DNA of 64,000 nt from Micromonospora sonchi. GTDB lineage: Bacteria; Actinomycetota; Actinomycetes; Mycobacteriales; Micromonosporaceae. Positions 16,544 through 25,219 of this stretch are shown here, piece after piece. A program made the translations under genes and the position numbers. The stretch spans positions 1 through 64,000 of the forward strand of contig NZ_BMNB01000003.1 in the NCBI RefSeq assembly GCF_014646235.1. The letters run 5' to 3'. The notes under the pieces were generated by a model. It was not told the origin of the DNA and searched no databases. It worked only from the letters and a program-made list of their open reading frames with translations. Numbering within the stretch: the stretch's first letter is position 1; each line of letters begins with the position of its first letter.

Positions 16544-17968
16544 GTGCCTCGTCGTCGGAATCCTGCCGCTGCTCGGGTCGTTTATCGCACGGCGCGTGTC
16601 GCTCTGCGGGTGACGGTTGGGCAGCGGCGGCGGTGTTTTGGGCTGCTGCGTTCGGCGGGTGACGTGTGGGCGTGCGTGTTGGAGATCAACGCGTGGCGGC
16701 GGCGCCGTGACGACACACCGTTGACCGGTTATCAGGAGTTGTGTCGGGAGTTGTCGGGGTCGGGGCCGGGCACGTTCGGTGAGTTGGACAGCACGGGTGC
16801 CCGGTCGGTGTTGCGGCGGTTTTCGGATGCGTGGTTCGCGGCGGCGAAACGCCGTAAGGACGGTGACCTGTCGGCGCGGTTCCCACGGCGCCGCCGTGGG
16901 TTGGTGCCGGTGCGCTGGTACCACGGCACATTCAGCATTGAGGGACGTCGGGTGCGGATCCCGATGGCTCAGGGTGCCCGGCCGTTGTGGGTGCGGTTGG
17001 CGCGAAAGATGCCGTACCCGGTGGAGCAGGTCCGATCGGTCACGCTGTTGTGTGAGGGCAGTCGGCTGTTCCTGGACGTGACCGCCGAGGTTCCGGTGAC
17101 AACCTATCCGCCCGGTGAAGGGCCGGATCCGGCCCGGGTGGCCGGGGTGGATCTCGGGATCATCCACCCCTACGCCGTCGCCAGCCCCGACGGGGAAGGG
17201 CTGTTGGTGTCGGGGCGGGCGATCCGCGCCGAGCACCGCATGCACCTGGCCGACACCAAAGCCCGCCGCCGCGCCGTCTCACGGCGGGCCCCGACACCGG
17301 GCCAGCGGGGTTCGCGGCGGTGGCGCAAGTACCGGCGACGGGCCCGGCTGGTCGAAGGCCGACACAAGCGGCGGGTCCGGCAGGCCCAGCACGAAGCCGC
17401 CGCAGCGGTGGTGTCCTGGGCGGTGCAGCAGCGAATCGGTGTGCTCAAGGTCGGGAACCCACGCGGCGTGTTGGACATCGACGCGGGGCGGCGGCACAAC
17501 CTGCGGCTACGGCAGTGGCAGATCGGCCGCCTCATGCAAGTCCTGGAAGACAAGGCCACACTGGCGGGTATCACCGTTGATCCCGTTAACGAACGGGGCA
17601 CCTCCTCCACCTGCCCTGCTTGCCGGCGGCGGGTACCCAAGCCGCGTGGGCGGACCCTGACCTGCCCGCACTGCCAATTCTCTGGGCACCGCGACCTGGT
17701 CGCGGCTGCCATCATCGCCACCCGCACCCCGGGCGGCGGACCCACCACCCCCACCGCACCTGCTGTGGTGCCGGAGGTGGTCACGCACCGTCGAGCCGGC
17801 CGACACCTCCCCGGTGCCGGCCAGTCCCGGCGTGATCCCCGCCGCCCACACCGGGCAGCGAGCGGATCAGTTGGCCCGCGGAGGCCCGCCCCACCACCGA
17901 GCGGTGGGGAGTCGCTCGCCCAACGGCGAGGATCCACAACAGCGCACCGGAAACCCGGCAAACGTTAG
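16544..17968 (+). CDS. tnpB: TnpB-family RNA-guided nuclease with rearranged RuvC glutamate
   Basis: A 474-residue TnpB (OrfB) protein. The RuvC-I aspartate is in VAGVDLGIIHPYA (residue 203). The usual RuvC-II glutamate motif reads VLKVGNPRG with no acid; a glutamate instead appears in NERGTSSTCPAC (residue 350), beside the zinc finger (CPAC and CPHC). The RuvC-III aspartate is in GHRDLVAAA (residue 384). Such rearranged catalytic sites are known in TnpB subgroups. The GTG at 16544 was chosen because family similarity begins there; an ATG at 16496 lies inside the inverted repeat. About 85 Pro/Arg-rich residues follow the last motif and probably overlap the guide-RNA scaffold at the right end. 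The guide would derive from sequence after 17983. Confidence 0.88.
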   Translation: MPRRRNPAAARVVYRTARVALRVTVGQRRRCFGLLRSAGDVWACVLEINAWRRRRDDTPLTGYQELCRELSGSGPGTFGELDSTGARSVLRRFSDAWFAAAKRRKDGDLSARFPRRRRGLVPVRWYHGTFSIEGRRVRIPMAQGARPLWVRLARKMPYPVEQVRSVTLLCEGSRLFLDVTAEVPVTTYPPGEGPDPARVAGVDLGIIHPYAVASPDGEGLLVSGRAIRAEHRMHLADTKARRRAVSRRAPTPGQRGSRRWRKYRRRARLVEGRHKRRVRQAQHEAAAAVVSWAVQQRIGVLKVGNPRGVLDIDAGRRHNLRLRQWQIGRLMQVLEDKATLAGITVDPVNERGTSSTCPACRRRVPKPRGRTLTCPHCQFSGHRDLVAAAIIATRTPGGGPTTPTAPAVVPEVVTHRRAGRHLPGAGQSRRDPRRPHRAASGSVGPRRPAPPPSGGESLAQRRGSTTAHRKPGKR

Positions 17969-17983
17969 TGGACACCGCACTAG
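17952..17983 (-). repeat. right terminal inverted repeat of TnpB element (with CTAG)
   Basis: On the minus strand it starts CTAGTGCGGTGTCCA, like the left end. It contains the last codons and stop of tnpB. The terminal CTAG supplies the stop codon of the DUF4272 gene on the minus strand. Confidence 0.9.
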
Positions 17984-18660
17984 GTGGAGAGGTCGACCTC
18001 TTCCCAGCCGGGCGGCTCGTCATGGTACGGCCCGCGCAGGATCACCGCCCACTCCAGCGCCCACCGGCGCTGCCCGATCGCGTTCGCGTCCACCAGACCG
18101 GGTAGCGTCCGTCCCGAGCGGTCCACCTCCAGGTACGCCCAGTCCAGGCAGTAGTGCAGGTCGAGCAGGGCGGCGGCATCCGCTGGGTGTTGCGGCGCGG
18201 CCAGGATCCGCGAGCGCCACTGCCGGAAGGTCTCCCCCTCGGCGAAGTTGGGCAGGCGCTCGACCAGCCGCTCGTCCACCGGCATGGTGGGGTCCAGTTG
18301 CTTGGCCAGGCCGAGCACCCAGGCCAGCGAGAACAGCGCGTCATGGTGCAGGACGAAGGAGCGGTGGTCGCCCTTGGCGCCGGTGACGAACTGGAACTCC
18401 GGCGGGGTGACCATCTCCACCAGGTGCGAGGCGAGCAGCCAACTCATCGCCGCCTGGGGCGGCATCCCGAAGCACCGGGCCAGGATGAGGTGCAGCACTG
18501 CAATCCGGGCCTCGATCTCCCCGGTGGGTCGCAGCTCGATCCGGTCGCCGGGTTCCCAGACCAGCGGGAACTGCGGCGGCGGCAACGGCAGACGCAGCCG
18601 GGACAGTTCCTCCAGGCTCGCCTCACGCACTTCCCGAGGATCGGGGGCGGGAACGATCAC
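17980..18660 (-). CDS. DUF4272 domain-containing protein
   Basis: A 226-residue soluble protein matching DUF4272. Characteristic features are the early REVREASLEELSRLRLPLPP, then ARIAVLHLILARCFGMPP, and a C-terminal RRWALEWAVILRG near residue 203. No catalytic residues are known for the family. The TAG stop lies within the right-hand CTAG of the TnpB element; the neighbour across the element is convergent. It has the same orientation as the nucleoside genes upstream (108-bp gap), but no functional link is evident. Confidence 0.82.
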   Translation of the reverse strand: MIVPAPDPREVREASLEELSRLRLPLPPPQFPLVWEPGDRIELRPTGEIEARIAVLHLILARCFGMPPQAAMSWLLASHLVEMVTPPEFQFVTGAKGDHRSFVLHHDALFSLAWVLGLAKQLDPTMPVDERLVERLPNFAEGETFRQWRSRILAAPQHPADAAALLDLHYCLDWAYLEVDRSGRTLPGLVDANAIGQRRWALEWAVILRGPYHDEPPGWEEVDLST

Positions 18661-18768
18661 GGCAACATCCCTGTCTGCTCACGACGGCGCAGGCGCCGCC
18701 TGTCCCCCATGGCCTGCGAGAGTAGTCGTCCGGTCGGCTCGGCACCATGGGGTCCGACCAGGGTCTCG

Positions 18769-20049
18769 TCACTCGACGCGTTCGATCACCAACGGCAGCG
18801 GCGCCGGCGGACGCTCCGCGAGGGTGACCGCCCGAGCCGCCTCCGCCAGAGCCGACGGGAACTTCTCCGGTTGTTCGGCGCGCAACTCGTAGAGCGGCTC
18901 CCCGGCCCTGACCGGGTCACCGGGACGCTTGTGCAGCACCACGCCGGCGGAAACGCTGACCGGGTCCTCCTTGCGCGCCCGTCCCGCGCCGAGCCGCCAC
19001 GCGGCCACCCCCATGGCGTACGCGTCGACCGCCGCGACGTATCCGTCCCGGTCGGCGCGTACCACCTCGACCTCGTTCGCCTCGGGCATCGGCGCGTCCG
19101 GGTCACCGCCCTGTGCCCGGATCATCGACCGCCAGACGTCCATCGCCCGCCCGTCGCGCAGCGCGGCGGCGGGGTCGGCGTCGGGCAACCCGGCCACGTC
19201 GAGCATCTCCCGGGCCAGTGCCAGGGTCAGCTCCACCACGTCGGCGGGACCGCCACCGGCCAGCACCTCGACGGACTCGGTGACCTCCACCCCGTTGCCG
19301 ATGGCCCGGCCGAGCGGGGCCGACATGTCGGTGAGCAGGGCGACGGTCCGCACGCGGTGCGCGCCGCCCAGCTCTACCATGGTCCGGGCCAGCTCGCGGG
19401 CGTCGTCGACCGATTTCATGAACGCGCCGGAGCCGACCTTCACGTCGAGCACCAGCGCACCGGTGCCCTCGGCGATCTTCTTGCTCATGATCGAGCTGGC
19501 GATCAGCGGAATCGCCTCGACGGTGCCGGTGACGTCGCGCAGCGCGTACAACTTGCGGTCGGCCGGGGCGAGCCCGGACCCGGCGGCGCAGATCACCGCG
19601 CCGATGTCGCGCAGCTGGGCGGCGAACTCCTCGTTGCTCAGCGCGGCGCGCCAGCCCGGGATCGACTCCAACTTGTCCAGCGTGCCGCCGGTGTGCCCGA
19701 GCCCGCGCCCGGACAGCTGCGGAACCGCCGCGCCGCAGGCGGCCACCAGCGGGGTGAGCGGCAGGGTGATCTTGTCACCGACGCCGCCGGTCGAGTGCTT
19801 GTCCACGGTCGGCCGAGGCACGGACGACAGGTCGAGCCGCTCGCCGCTGGCGATCATGGCGGCCGTCCACCGGGCGATCTCCGCCCCGGTCATCCCGTTC
19901 AGCAGGATCGCCATGGCCAGCGCCGACATCTGCTCGTCGGCCACCGCCCCCCGGGTGTACGCGTCCACCACCCAGTCGATCTGCGCGTCCGACAACACCC
20001 CCCCGTCCCGCTTCACCCGAATGACATCAACCGCAGTAAAAGCACTCAC
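18769..20049 (-). CDS. deoA: thymidine phosphorylase
   Basis: A 426-residue nucleoside phosphorylase of the thymidine/pyrimidine family that splits thymidine (or uridine) with phosphate to the base and (deoxy)ribose-1-phosphate. The phosphate-binding signature KHSTGGVGDK is near residue 85, followed by SGRGLGHTGGTLDKLESIPG. The C-terminal domain (PYNP_C-like) includes LHKRPGDPVRAGEPLYEL. Length is normal. It lies downstream of cdd and the nucleoside ABC transporter on the same strand, so imported nucleosides can be deaminated and then phosphorolysed. A 269-bp gap with a large hairpin separates it from cdd. Confidence 0.94.
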   Translation of the reverse strand: MSAFTAVDVIRVKRDGGVLSDAQIDWVVDAYTRGAVADEQMSALAMAILLNGMTGAEIARWTAAMIASGERLDLSSVPRPTVDKHSTGGVGDKITLPLTPLVAACGAAVPQLSGRGLGHTGGTLDKLESIPGWRAALSNEEFAAQLRDIGAVICAAGSGLAPADRKLYALRDVTGTVEAIPLIASSIMSKKIAEGTGALVLDVKVGSGAFMKSVDDARELARTMVELGGAHRVRTVALLTDMSAPLGRAIGNGVEVTESVEVLAGGGPADVVELTLALAREMLDVAGLPDADPAAALRDGRAMDVWRSMIRAQGGDPDAPMPEANEVEVVRADRDGYVAAVDAYAMGVAAWRLGAGRARKEDPVSVSAGVVLHKRPGDPVRAGEPLYELRAEQPEKFPSALAEAARAVTLAERPPAPLPLVIERVE

Positions 20050-20187
20050 CCTTGAGTCCCATCAGTATTCAAGTCGACCGTCATCCCACACCGACCCACC
20101 GCCGGAGCTACGACGTCATGCGTTCCGCGACCGTGCCGCCCGAGCTGACCCGGGGCCGCTTCAGCACGCACGGACCGCGCCCACGAC

Positions 20188-20261
20188 GGGCCGGGGCCTG
20201 CCGTGCCCGGCGCAGGGATCAAGCCTGACCGCCCGGAGCCGGGTACGGCAGGCCCCGGCCC
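20188..20261. repeat. long hairpin with conserved 28-nt loop (copy 1)
   Basis: Arms 20188-20210 and 20239-20261 are complementary at 22 of 23 positions. They flank the 28-nt loop 20211-20238, which begins CGCAGGGATCAAGCCTGACC. The same loop, base for base, occurs at 51591-51618 between arms of unrelated sequence. Inside the loop CAGG and CCTG can pair across 7 nt. It lies between cdd and deoA (same strand). Function unknown: repeat, attenuator or terminator are all possible. Confidence 0.88.
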
Positions 20262-20308
20262 CAACCGCAACCACCGGGTACGGCAGGCCCCGGCCCCAGC
20301 CGCAACCA
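20239..20308. repeat. 35-bp direct repeat (right hairpin arm duplicated)
   Basis: 20239-20273 and 20274-20308 are identical at 34 of 35 positions. Each unit begins with the right arm of the hairpin (CCGGGTACGGCAGGCCCCGG) plus a short tail. The left arm could thus pair with either copy, giving two alternative stems. I see no gene between 20050 and 20318. Confidence 0.9.
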
Positions 20309-20318
20309 CCGCGCAAGC

Positions 20319-21020
20319 TCAACCCCAACGAACCGGTATCTCCGCAGGCGGCTCACCCTCACCGGCCCAGAAGATGGTGCCGGACGGATCCACCACCACC
20401 ACCCGGGGCGTACGCGCCAGCCCCCAGGTGATCGCCTCGGCCGGATCGTTCCAACTCGGCCCTTCCTCCAGCACCCCGGTCTCGGCGCCCGCGTCGTCGC
20501 CGGCCGAGCGTTCCCAGTAGGCCGTCCAGACCTGCTGTCCCGCCGACAGGTCGGCGTGCACGAAGACGGTGCCGCGTCCGCGCCAGGCGGCCAGCCGGTC
20601 GGGCACCACCGGCACCGGCTGCTCGCCGGTGACCGCCTCGAGGTCGGCCACGTCGAAGGCGTGCGGCAGCAGCTCGGCCATCCGTAGCGGGCCGCCCCTG
20701 GCCTCGACGAGGCACTCCGGCCCGCCCTGCTCCCAGAGCAGCTGCCGGCAGCGCCCGCACGGCATCAGCGGCTCGCCGGTGGCGTCCACGCAGGAGAGCG
20801 CGACGATCCGGCCCCCGCCGGTGGCGTGCAGCGAGGAGACCACCCCGCACTCGGCGCAGAGCACCACGCCGTACGCGGCGTTCTCGACGTTGCAGCCGAC
20901 CACGATCCGTCCGTCGTCGACCAGCGCCGCCGCTCCCACCGGGAACTTCGAGTACGGCACGTACGCGTGCCGCATCACCTCGATGGCCGCGGCCCGCAAC
21001 CGCTCCCAGTCGATCTCCAT
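20319..21020 (-). CDS. cdd: cytidine deaminase with C-terminal extension
   Basis: A 233-residue protein. Residues 1-130 are a standard cytidine deaminase that converts cytidine or deoxycytidine to uridine: YVPYSKFPVGAAAL, NVENAAYGVVLCAE (zinc ligand and catalytic Glu) and PCGRCRQLLWE (two zinc cysteines). Normal bacterial homotetrameric enzymes end near residue 130-150. Here about 90 further residues follow (GRGTVFVHADLSAGQQVWTA to DPSGTIFWAGEGEPPAEIPV), with no motif I recognise. The extension keeps the codon bias of its surroundings, so it is unlikely to be a frameshift artefact. It follows the ABC transporter with a 15-bp gap and is surely in that operon. Confidence 0.92.
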   Translation of the reverse strand: MEIDWERLRAAAIEVMRHAYVPYSKFPVGAAALVDDGRIVVGCNVENAAYGVVLCAECGVVSSLHATGGGRIVALSCVDATGEPLMPCGRCRQLLWEQGGPECLVEARGGPLRMAELLPHAFDVADLEAVTGEQPVPVVPDRLAAWRGRGTVFVHADLSAGQQVWTAYWERSAGDDAGAETGVLEEGPSWNDPAEAITWGLARTPRVVVVDPSGTIFWAGEGEPPAEIPVRWG

Positions 21021-21035
21021 GGTTCGCTCCCTGGA

Positions 21036-22316
21036 TCAGCCCTTGATGTACGGCTTGCCGTCGGCGGCCGGTGCCCGGACCCGTCCGACCAGCCCGGCCA
21101 CTGCCAGGATCGTCGCCAGGTACGGCAGCATGGCCAGGAACTGGCCGGGGATGATGCTGTTGATCGCCCCCAGGTAGGTGGCCAACTGGTCGGCGAAGCC
21201 GAAGAAGAGCGCGGCGAGCAGCGCCCCGGTCGGGCTCCACCGGCCGAAGATCAGCGCGGCCAGGGCGATGAAGCCCTTACCACCGATCATGTTCTTGGTG
21301 AACGAGAAGAGCGCCAGCGTGTACGAGGCGCCGCCGATGCCGGCGACCGCGCCGGCCATGATCACGTTGCGGTAGCGCAGCCCGAGAACCTTCACGCCCA
21401 GGGTGTCCGCCGCCGTGGGGTGCTCGCCGACCGACCGGGTCCGCAGCCCCCAGCGGGTCCGGAACAGCCCGATGTGGATCACGAGCACCAGCAGCAGGGC
21501 GAGGTAGAGGAAGATGTTGCCCCGGAACAGCGCCGGCCCCAGCACCGGGATGTCCGACAGCAGCGGGATCTCCCAGTTGCTGAAGCGGGGCGCGCTGTTG
21601 TAGCGCGCGGCGTCGGTCTGCATCAGCCGCTCGTAGAGGAAGCCGGTGATACCCAGCGCCAGCAGGTTCAGCACGATGCCCATGACCACCTGGTCGACCA
21701 GGTACCGGATGGAGAAGACGGCCAGCAGCAGCGAGATGAACGACCCACCGACCGCGGCGGCGACCAGGCCCACCCAGACGCTGCCGGAGATGCTGCCGAA
21801 GAGCGCACCGCTGAACGCGCCCATCAGCAACTGTCCCTCGATGGCCACGTTCACCACGCCGGAACGCTCACAGAGCACTCCGGCCAGCGCGCCGAAGATC
21901 AGCGGCAGGGCGAGCAGGAAGGTGCCCCGCACGATGTTGACCAGCGGCATGAAGTTCTGCCCGGTCGGGGCGTCGGAGACCTGCCAGCACAGGAACGACA
22001 GCACGAAGCCGACCAGGCCCACCGCGAGCAGCGGGATGAACCAGCGCTTCGGCAATCCGGCCAGCATCGCGCCACCGGCGGCGAGGGTGAGCAGGCCGAA
22101 GAGAATCGCGCCGAAGGTGCCGTTGATCTCCAGCGCCGCCCCGGCGGCGTCCTCGCTGAACGTGAAGCGGGCCGGCTCGTCGGTGGCGAGCGCGCCGAAC
22201 AGCACCGTGGCCAGCAGGCCGAGCGCCACCAGCACCAGACCGACCTTGCGGGTCCGGGTCCAGAAACCCTCGTCGACGGGTGCGACCGCAACGTCGGGAA
22301 CAGCCGTGGTGGACAT
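21036..22316 (-). CDS. nucleoside ABC transporter permease (BmpB/NupQ-like)
   Basis: A 426-residue inner-membrane permease of the BPD_transp_2 (LivHM/RbsC-like) superfamily, with 8-10 hydrophobic segments. The conserved VNVAIEGQLLMGAFSGALFG and SVGEHPTAADTLG (the EAA-like loop contacting the ATPase) are present. An N-terminal stretch of about 100 residues with two extra hydrophobic segments is typical of actinobacterial members. It is separated from the companion permease by 3 nt and followed by cdd. With the BMP-type binding protein, the system most likely imports nucleosides. Confidence 0.9.
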   Translation of the reverse strand: MSTTAVPDVAVAPVDEGFWTRTRKVGLVLVALGLLATVLFGALATDEPARFTFSEDAAGAALEINGTFGAILFGLLTLAAGGAMLAGLPKRWFIPLLAVGLVGFVLSFLCWQVSDAPTGQNFMPLVNIVRGTFLLALPLIFGALAGVLCERSGVVNVAIEGQLLMGAFSGALFGSISGSVWVGLVAAAVGGSFISLLLAVFSIRYLVDQVVMGIVLNLLALGITGFLYERLMQTDAARYNSAPRFSNWEIPLLSDIPVLGPALFRGNIFLYLALLLVLVIHIGLFRTRWGLRTRSVGEHPTAADTLGVKVLGLRYRNVIMAGAVAGIGGASYTLALFSFTKNMIGGKGFIALAALIFGRWSPTGALLAALFFGFADQLATYLGAINSIIPGQFLAMLPYLATILAVAGLVGRVRAPAADGKPYIKG

Positions 22317-22319
22317 GCC

Positions 22320-23642
22320 TCACCAGCCCTTCGCGAGGCTCGTCTGCAGCCGGGCGGCCCGCGCCGCCCGGAGCTGGAAGATCGCCTTCACCAGGGCCGG
22401 CGCGGCGATGAAGATGACGATGAGCGCCTGGAGCACGGTGACCAGTTCCAGCGAGATGCTCGAGTACGACTGCATCCGGTTGCCGCCGGCCTGCAACGCG
22501 CCGAAGAGCAGCGCGGCCAGCGCCACGCCCCACGGTTTCACCCGGCCCAGCAGGGCGACCAGGATGCCGTCGAAGCCGATCTGGGCGACCACCAGCGGGG
22601 TCAGTGCGGCGGCGGTGGTGCCCAGCACCATCTGCGAGCCGCCGAGCCCGGCCAGGGCCCCGGCGAAGACCATGATCAGGACGTACGTCCGGGTGACGCT
22701 GATGCCCGCGGTCCGGGCGGCGTCCGGGTTGGCACCCACCGCCCGCAGCTCGAAGCCGAGCGTGGAGCGGTTGAGCAGCCAGGCGACCGCCCCGGTGGCC
22801 AGCACCGCGAGGAAGATGCCGGTGTGCGCCCGCAGCGGTTCGTCGAACAGTCGGGGCAGCTGGGCGGAGGCGTCCACCGGCCGGCTGATCGCGTCGGTCC
22901 GCCTCGTGTCCTGCACCCCGTTCTGCACGATCAGCCAGGTCAGGAAGTAGACCGCGATGTAGTTGAGCATGATCGTGTTGATCACCTCGTGGGCGCCGGT
23001 GCGCGCCTTGAGGATGCCGGGGATGAAGCCCCAGACGGCCCCACCGACGGCACCTGCCAGCACCGCGACCAGCAGGTGCAGCCCGGGCGGCAGCGGCAGC
23101 AGGAAACCGGCCAGCGCGGCCAGGATGACGCCCATGGTGGCCTGCCCCTGGGCGCCGATGTTGAACAGGCCGCCGCGGAAGGCCAGCGCCACCGACAGGC
23201 CGGTGAAGACCAGCGGCGCGGTGTAGGTGAGCGTCTCCGAGATCGGGCTCAGCGCGGCGGTGACGGTGGTCGCGCCCGGGTCGAAGACGGAACCCTTGAA
23301 CAGGTTGGCGTACGCCTCGCTGACCAGCCCCCAGCTGGCGCCGAGCGCGTCCGTCGGGCGGGCGGTGAAGTAGGCGTAGGTGGCCAGCACGTCCGGATCA
23401 GAGATGATCATCAGGACGGCGCCGACGACCATCGCGAGGACCAGTGACAGCAGGGTCACGGTGAACGTGTTGGCGGCCCAGAGGTTCTCCAGGAACAGTC
23501 GCCCCAGCGTGGGGCGTTCCGGGAGTGCCGTGGGGGTGCTGGCCAGCTGCGCGCGTTCGGTGTCGCCGAGCGCGGTCCGGGCCGCCTGCTCCTCGCTCGC
23601 CGGCTCCTTGTCCGGGGAGCCCGGCTGGGGGTGGGTGGTCAT
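22320..23642 (-). CDS. nucleoside ABC transporter permease (NupP-like)
   Basis: A 440-residue permease of the same superfamily as its downstream neighbour. A cytoplasmic N-terminal tail of about 50 residues is followed by about 9 membrane segments. Conserved segments include [20 protein letters not shown] and the loop [19 protein letters not shown]. Its start overlaps the ATPase stop by 4 nt (ATGA, 23639-23642). The pair of dissimilar permeases plus one double ATPase is the normal composition of BMP-type nucleoside importers. Confidence 0.92.
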   Translation of the reverse strand: MTTHPQPGSPDKEPASEEQAARTALGDTERAQLASTPTALPERPTLGRLFLENLWAANTFTVTLLSLVLAMVVGAVLMIISDPDVLATYAYFTARPTDALGASWGLVSEAYANLFKGSVFDPGATTVTAALSPISETLTYTAPLVFTGLSVALAFRGGLFNIGAQGQATMGVILAALAGFLLPLPPGLHLLVAVLAGAVGGAVWGFIPGILKARTGAHEVINTIMLNYIAVYFLTWLIVQNGVQDTRRTDAISRPVDASAQLPRLFDEPLRAHTGIFLAVLATGAVAWLLNRSTLGFELRAVGANPDAARTAGISVTRTYVLIMVFAGALAGLGGSQMVLGTTAAALTPLVVAQIGFDGILVALLGRVKPWGVALAALLFGALQAGGNRMQSYSSISLELVTVLQALIVIFIAAPALVKAIFQLRAARAARLQTSLAKGW

Positions 23643-25219
23643 GCCTTCTCGTCCTCGCTACCTGGACCATCGGGGGCCGGTGCCTCGCCGTCGCCGGTGG
23701 CCGGCACGTCACGGTCGGGGGTGATGCCCGCCATCAGCAGGCCGATCTCCTCGCGCGGGGTGTCCGGGCCGACGATGCCGATGATCCGCCCGCGGTACAT
23801 CACCGCGATCCGGTCGGCCAGCCCGATCACCTCGTCGAGTTCGCTGGAGACCACCAGCACGGCGGTGCCGATGTCGCGCTCGTGGATGACCTGGCTGTGG
23901 ATGAACTCGATCGAGCCGACGTCCACCCCTCGGGTGGGCTGGGCGGCGATGAAGAGCTTCAGCGGCCGGGACAGCTCCCGGGCCACGATCACCTTCTGCT
24001 GGTTGCCGCCGGAGAGGGTGCCGACCGGCGCCTGCGCCGACGAGGTGCGTACGTCGAACTGCTCGATCCGCTCGGCCGCCGATTTGGTGATCGCGTCCGG
24101 CCGCAGCGACAGCCCTCGACCGAAGGGCGGCCGGTCGTAGATGTCGAGCACCAGGTTCTCCGCGACGGAGAACTCCTTGACCAGGCCGTCCACGCTGCGG
24201 TCCTCGGGCACGTAGCCGACGCCCGCCCGGAGCACCTTCTTGGTCGACCAGCCGTCGATCGGGCGGCCTTCGAGGGCGATCGTGCCGGCAAGCACCGGGC
24301 GCAGCCCCATGATCGCCTCGATCAGTTCGGTCTGGCCGTTGCCCTGCACGCCCGCGATGCCGAGCACCTCGCCCGCGCGTACGGTCAGGTCGACGCCGTC
24401 CACCGCGCGGCACTGCCGTTCGTCGTCGACGACCAGGCCGGAGATTTCCAGGACCGGCTCGCCCGGGGTGGCGGGGGCCTTGTCCACGGTGAGCCGGACG
24501 GTACGGCCGACCATCAGCGCGGCCAACTCGTCGCGGCTGGCCTCCGGCGACGCGGTGCCCACGGTCCTGCCGCGCCGGATCACCGTGATCCGGTCGGCGA
24601 TCGCCTTGACCTCGCCGAGCTTGTGGGTGATGAAGACGATCGACTTGCCGGCGGCCTTGAGCGACCGCATCACGATCAGCAGGTCCTCGGTCTCCTGCGG
24701 GGTGAGCACCGCCGTGGGTTCGTCCAGGATGAGCAGGTCGACGTCGCGGGTGAGCGCCTTGACGATCTCCACCCGCTGCTGGACGCCGACCGGCAGGTCC
24801 TCGATCACCGCGTCCGGGTCGACCCGCAGGTTGTACCGCTGCGACACCTCGGCGACCTCGCGCCGGGCCCGGCGACGGTCCAGGAAGCCGGCGACGCCGC
24901 CGCGCACCTGCTCAGCGCCGAGCATGACGTTCTCGGTGACGGTGAAGACCGGTACGAGCATGAAGTGCTGGTGCACCATGCCGATGCCGGCCGCGATCGC
25001 GTCGGAGGGGCCGCGCAGCTTCAGCGGCTTCCCGTCGACCAGGATCTCGCCCTCGTCGGGTTGGTAGAGCCCGTAGAGCACGTTCATCAGGGTCGACTTG
25101 CCGGCGCCGTTCTCGCCGAGCAGGGCGTGGATCTCTCCAGGCTCCACCGTCAGGTCGATGTGGTCGTTGGCGACCAGATCACCGAACCGCTTGGTGATGC
25201 CGCGCAGTTCGAGTCTCAG
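23639..25219 (-). CDS. nucleoside ABC transporter ATP-binding protein (double ATPase, NupO-like)
   Basis: A 526-residue protein with two ABC domains. The first has Walker [10 protein letters not shown] near residue 38 and Walker [12 protein letters not shown]. The second has the degenerate Walker [11 protein letters not shown] and the signature [17 protein letters not shown], as in RbsA/MglA-type ATPases. Start: GGGAGG (25230-25225) is followed after 5 nt by CTG at 25219, which is exactly where homology begins ([13 protein letters not shown]). No ATG, GTG or TTG lies in frame nearby, and the longer upstream frame is unlike the family. A rare CTG start is therefore proposed. Confidence 0.9.
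   Translation of the reverse strand: MRLELRGITKRFGDLVANDHIDLTVEPGEIHALLGENGAGKSTLMNVLYGLYQPDEGEILVDGKPLKLRGPSDAIAAGIGMVHQHFMLVPVFTVTENVMLGAEQVRGGVAGFLDRRRARREVAEVSQRYNLRVDPDAVIEDLPVGVQQRVEIVKALTRDVDLLILDEPTAVLTPQETEDLLIVMRSLKAAGKSIVFITHKLGEVKAIADRITVIRRGRTVGTASPEASRDELAALMVGRTVRLTVDKAPATPGEPVLEISGLVVDDERQCRAVDGVDLTVRAGEVLGIAGVQGNGQTELIEAIMGLRPVLAGTIALEGRPIDGWSTKKVLRAGVGYVPEDRSVDGLVKEFSVAENLVLDIYDRPPFGRGLSLRPDAITKSAAERIEQFDVRTSSAQAPVGTLSGGNQQKVIVARELSRPLKLFIAAQPTRGVDVGSIEFIHSQVIHERDIGTAVLVVSSELDEVIGLADRIAVMYRGRIIGIVGPDTPREEIGLLMAGITPDRDVPATGDGEAPAPDGPGSEDEKA

Larger units (their letters stand above)
16466..17983 (+). mobile_element. TnpB-carrying element with terminal inverted repeats and CTAG flanks
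   Basis: The unit between the two CTAG copies (16466-16469 and 17980-17983) is 1510 bp and holds a single gene, tnpB. Its ends form inverted repeats: 16470-16497 against 17952-17979, 25 of 28 bases identical. CTAG on both sides reads as a 4-bp target duplication. TnpB elements of the IS200/IS605 and IS607 families normally lack terminal inverted repeats and target duplications, so this structure suggests mobilisation by a DDE transposase acting in trans; IS5-group elements prefer CTAG-like sites. No tnpA or DDE transposase gene is inside. Removing the element would leave one CTAG that serves as the stop codon of both convergent neighbours. Confidence 0.75.

Noticed and set aside
20046..20309. 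Small open frame on the minus strand in the cdd-deoA spacer
   Set aside because: Its translation simply follows the hairpin arms and the 35-bp direct repeat; no ribosome binding site.
20826..23447. 873-codon open frame opposite the two permeases
   Set aside because: Same reasoning: reverse complement of hydrophobic codons gives Gln/His/Glu-rich nonsense.
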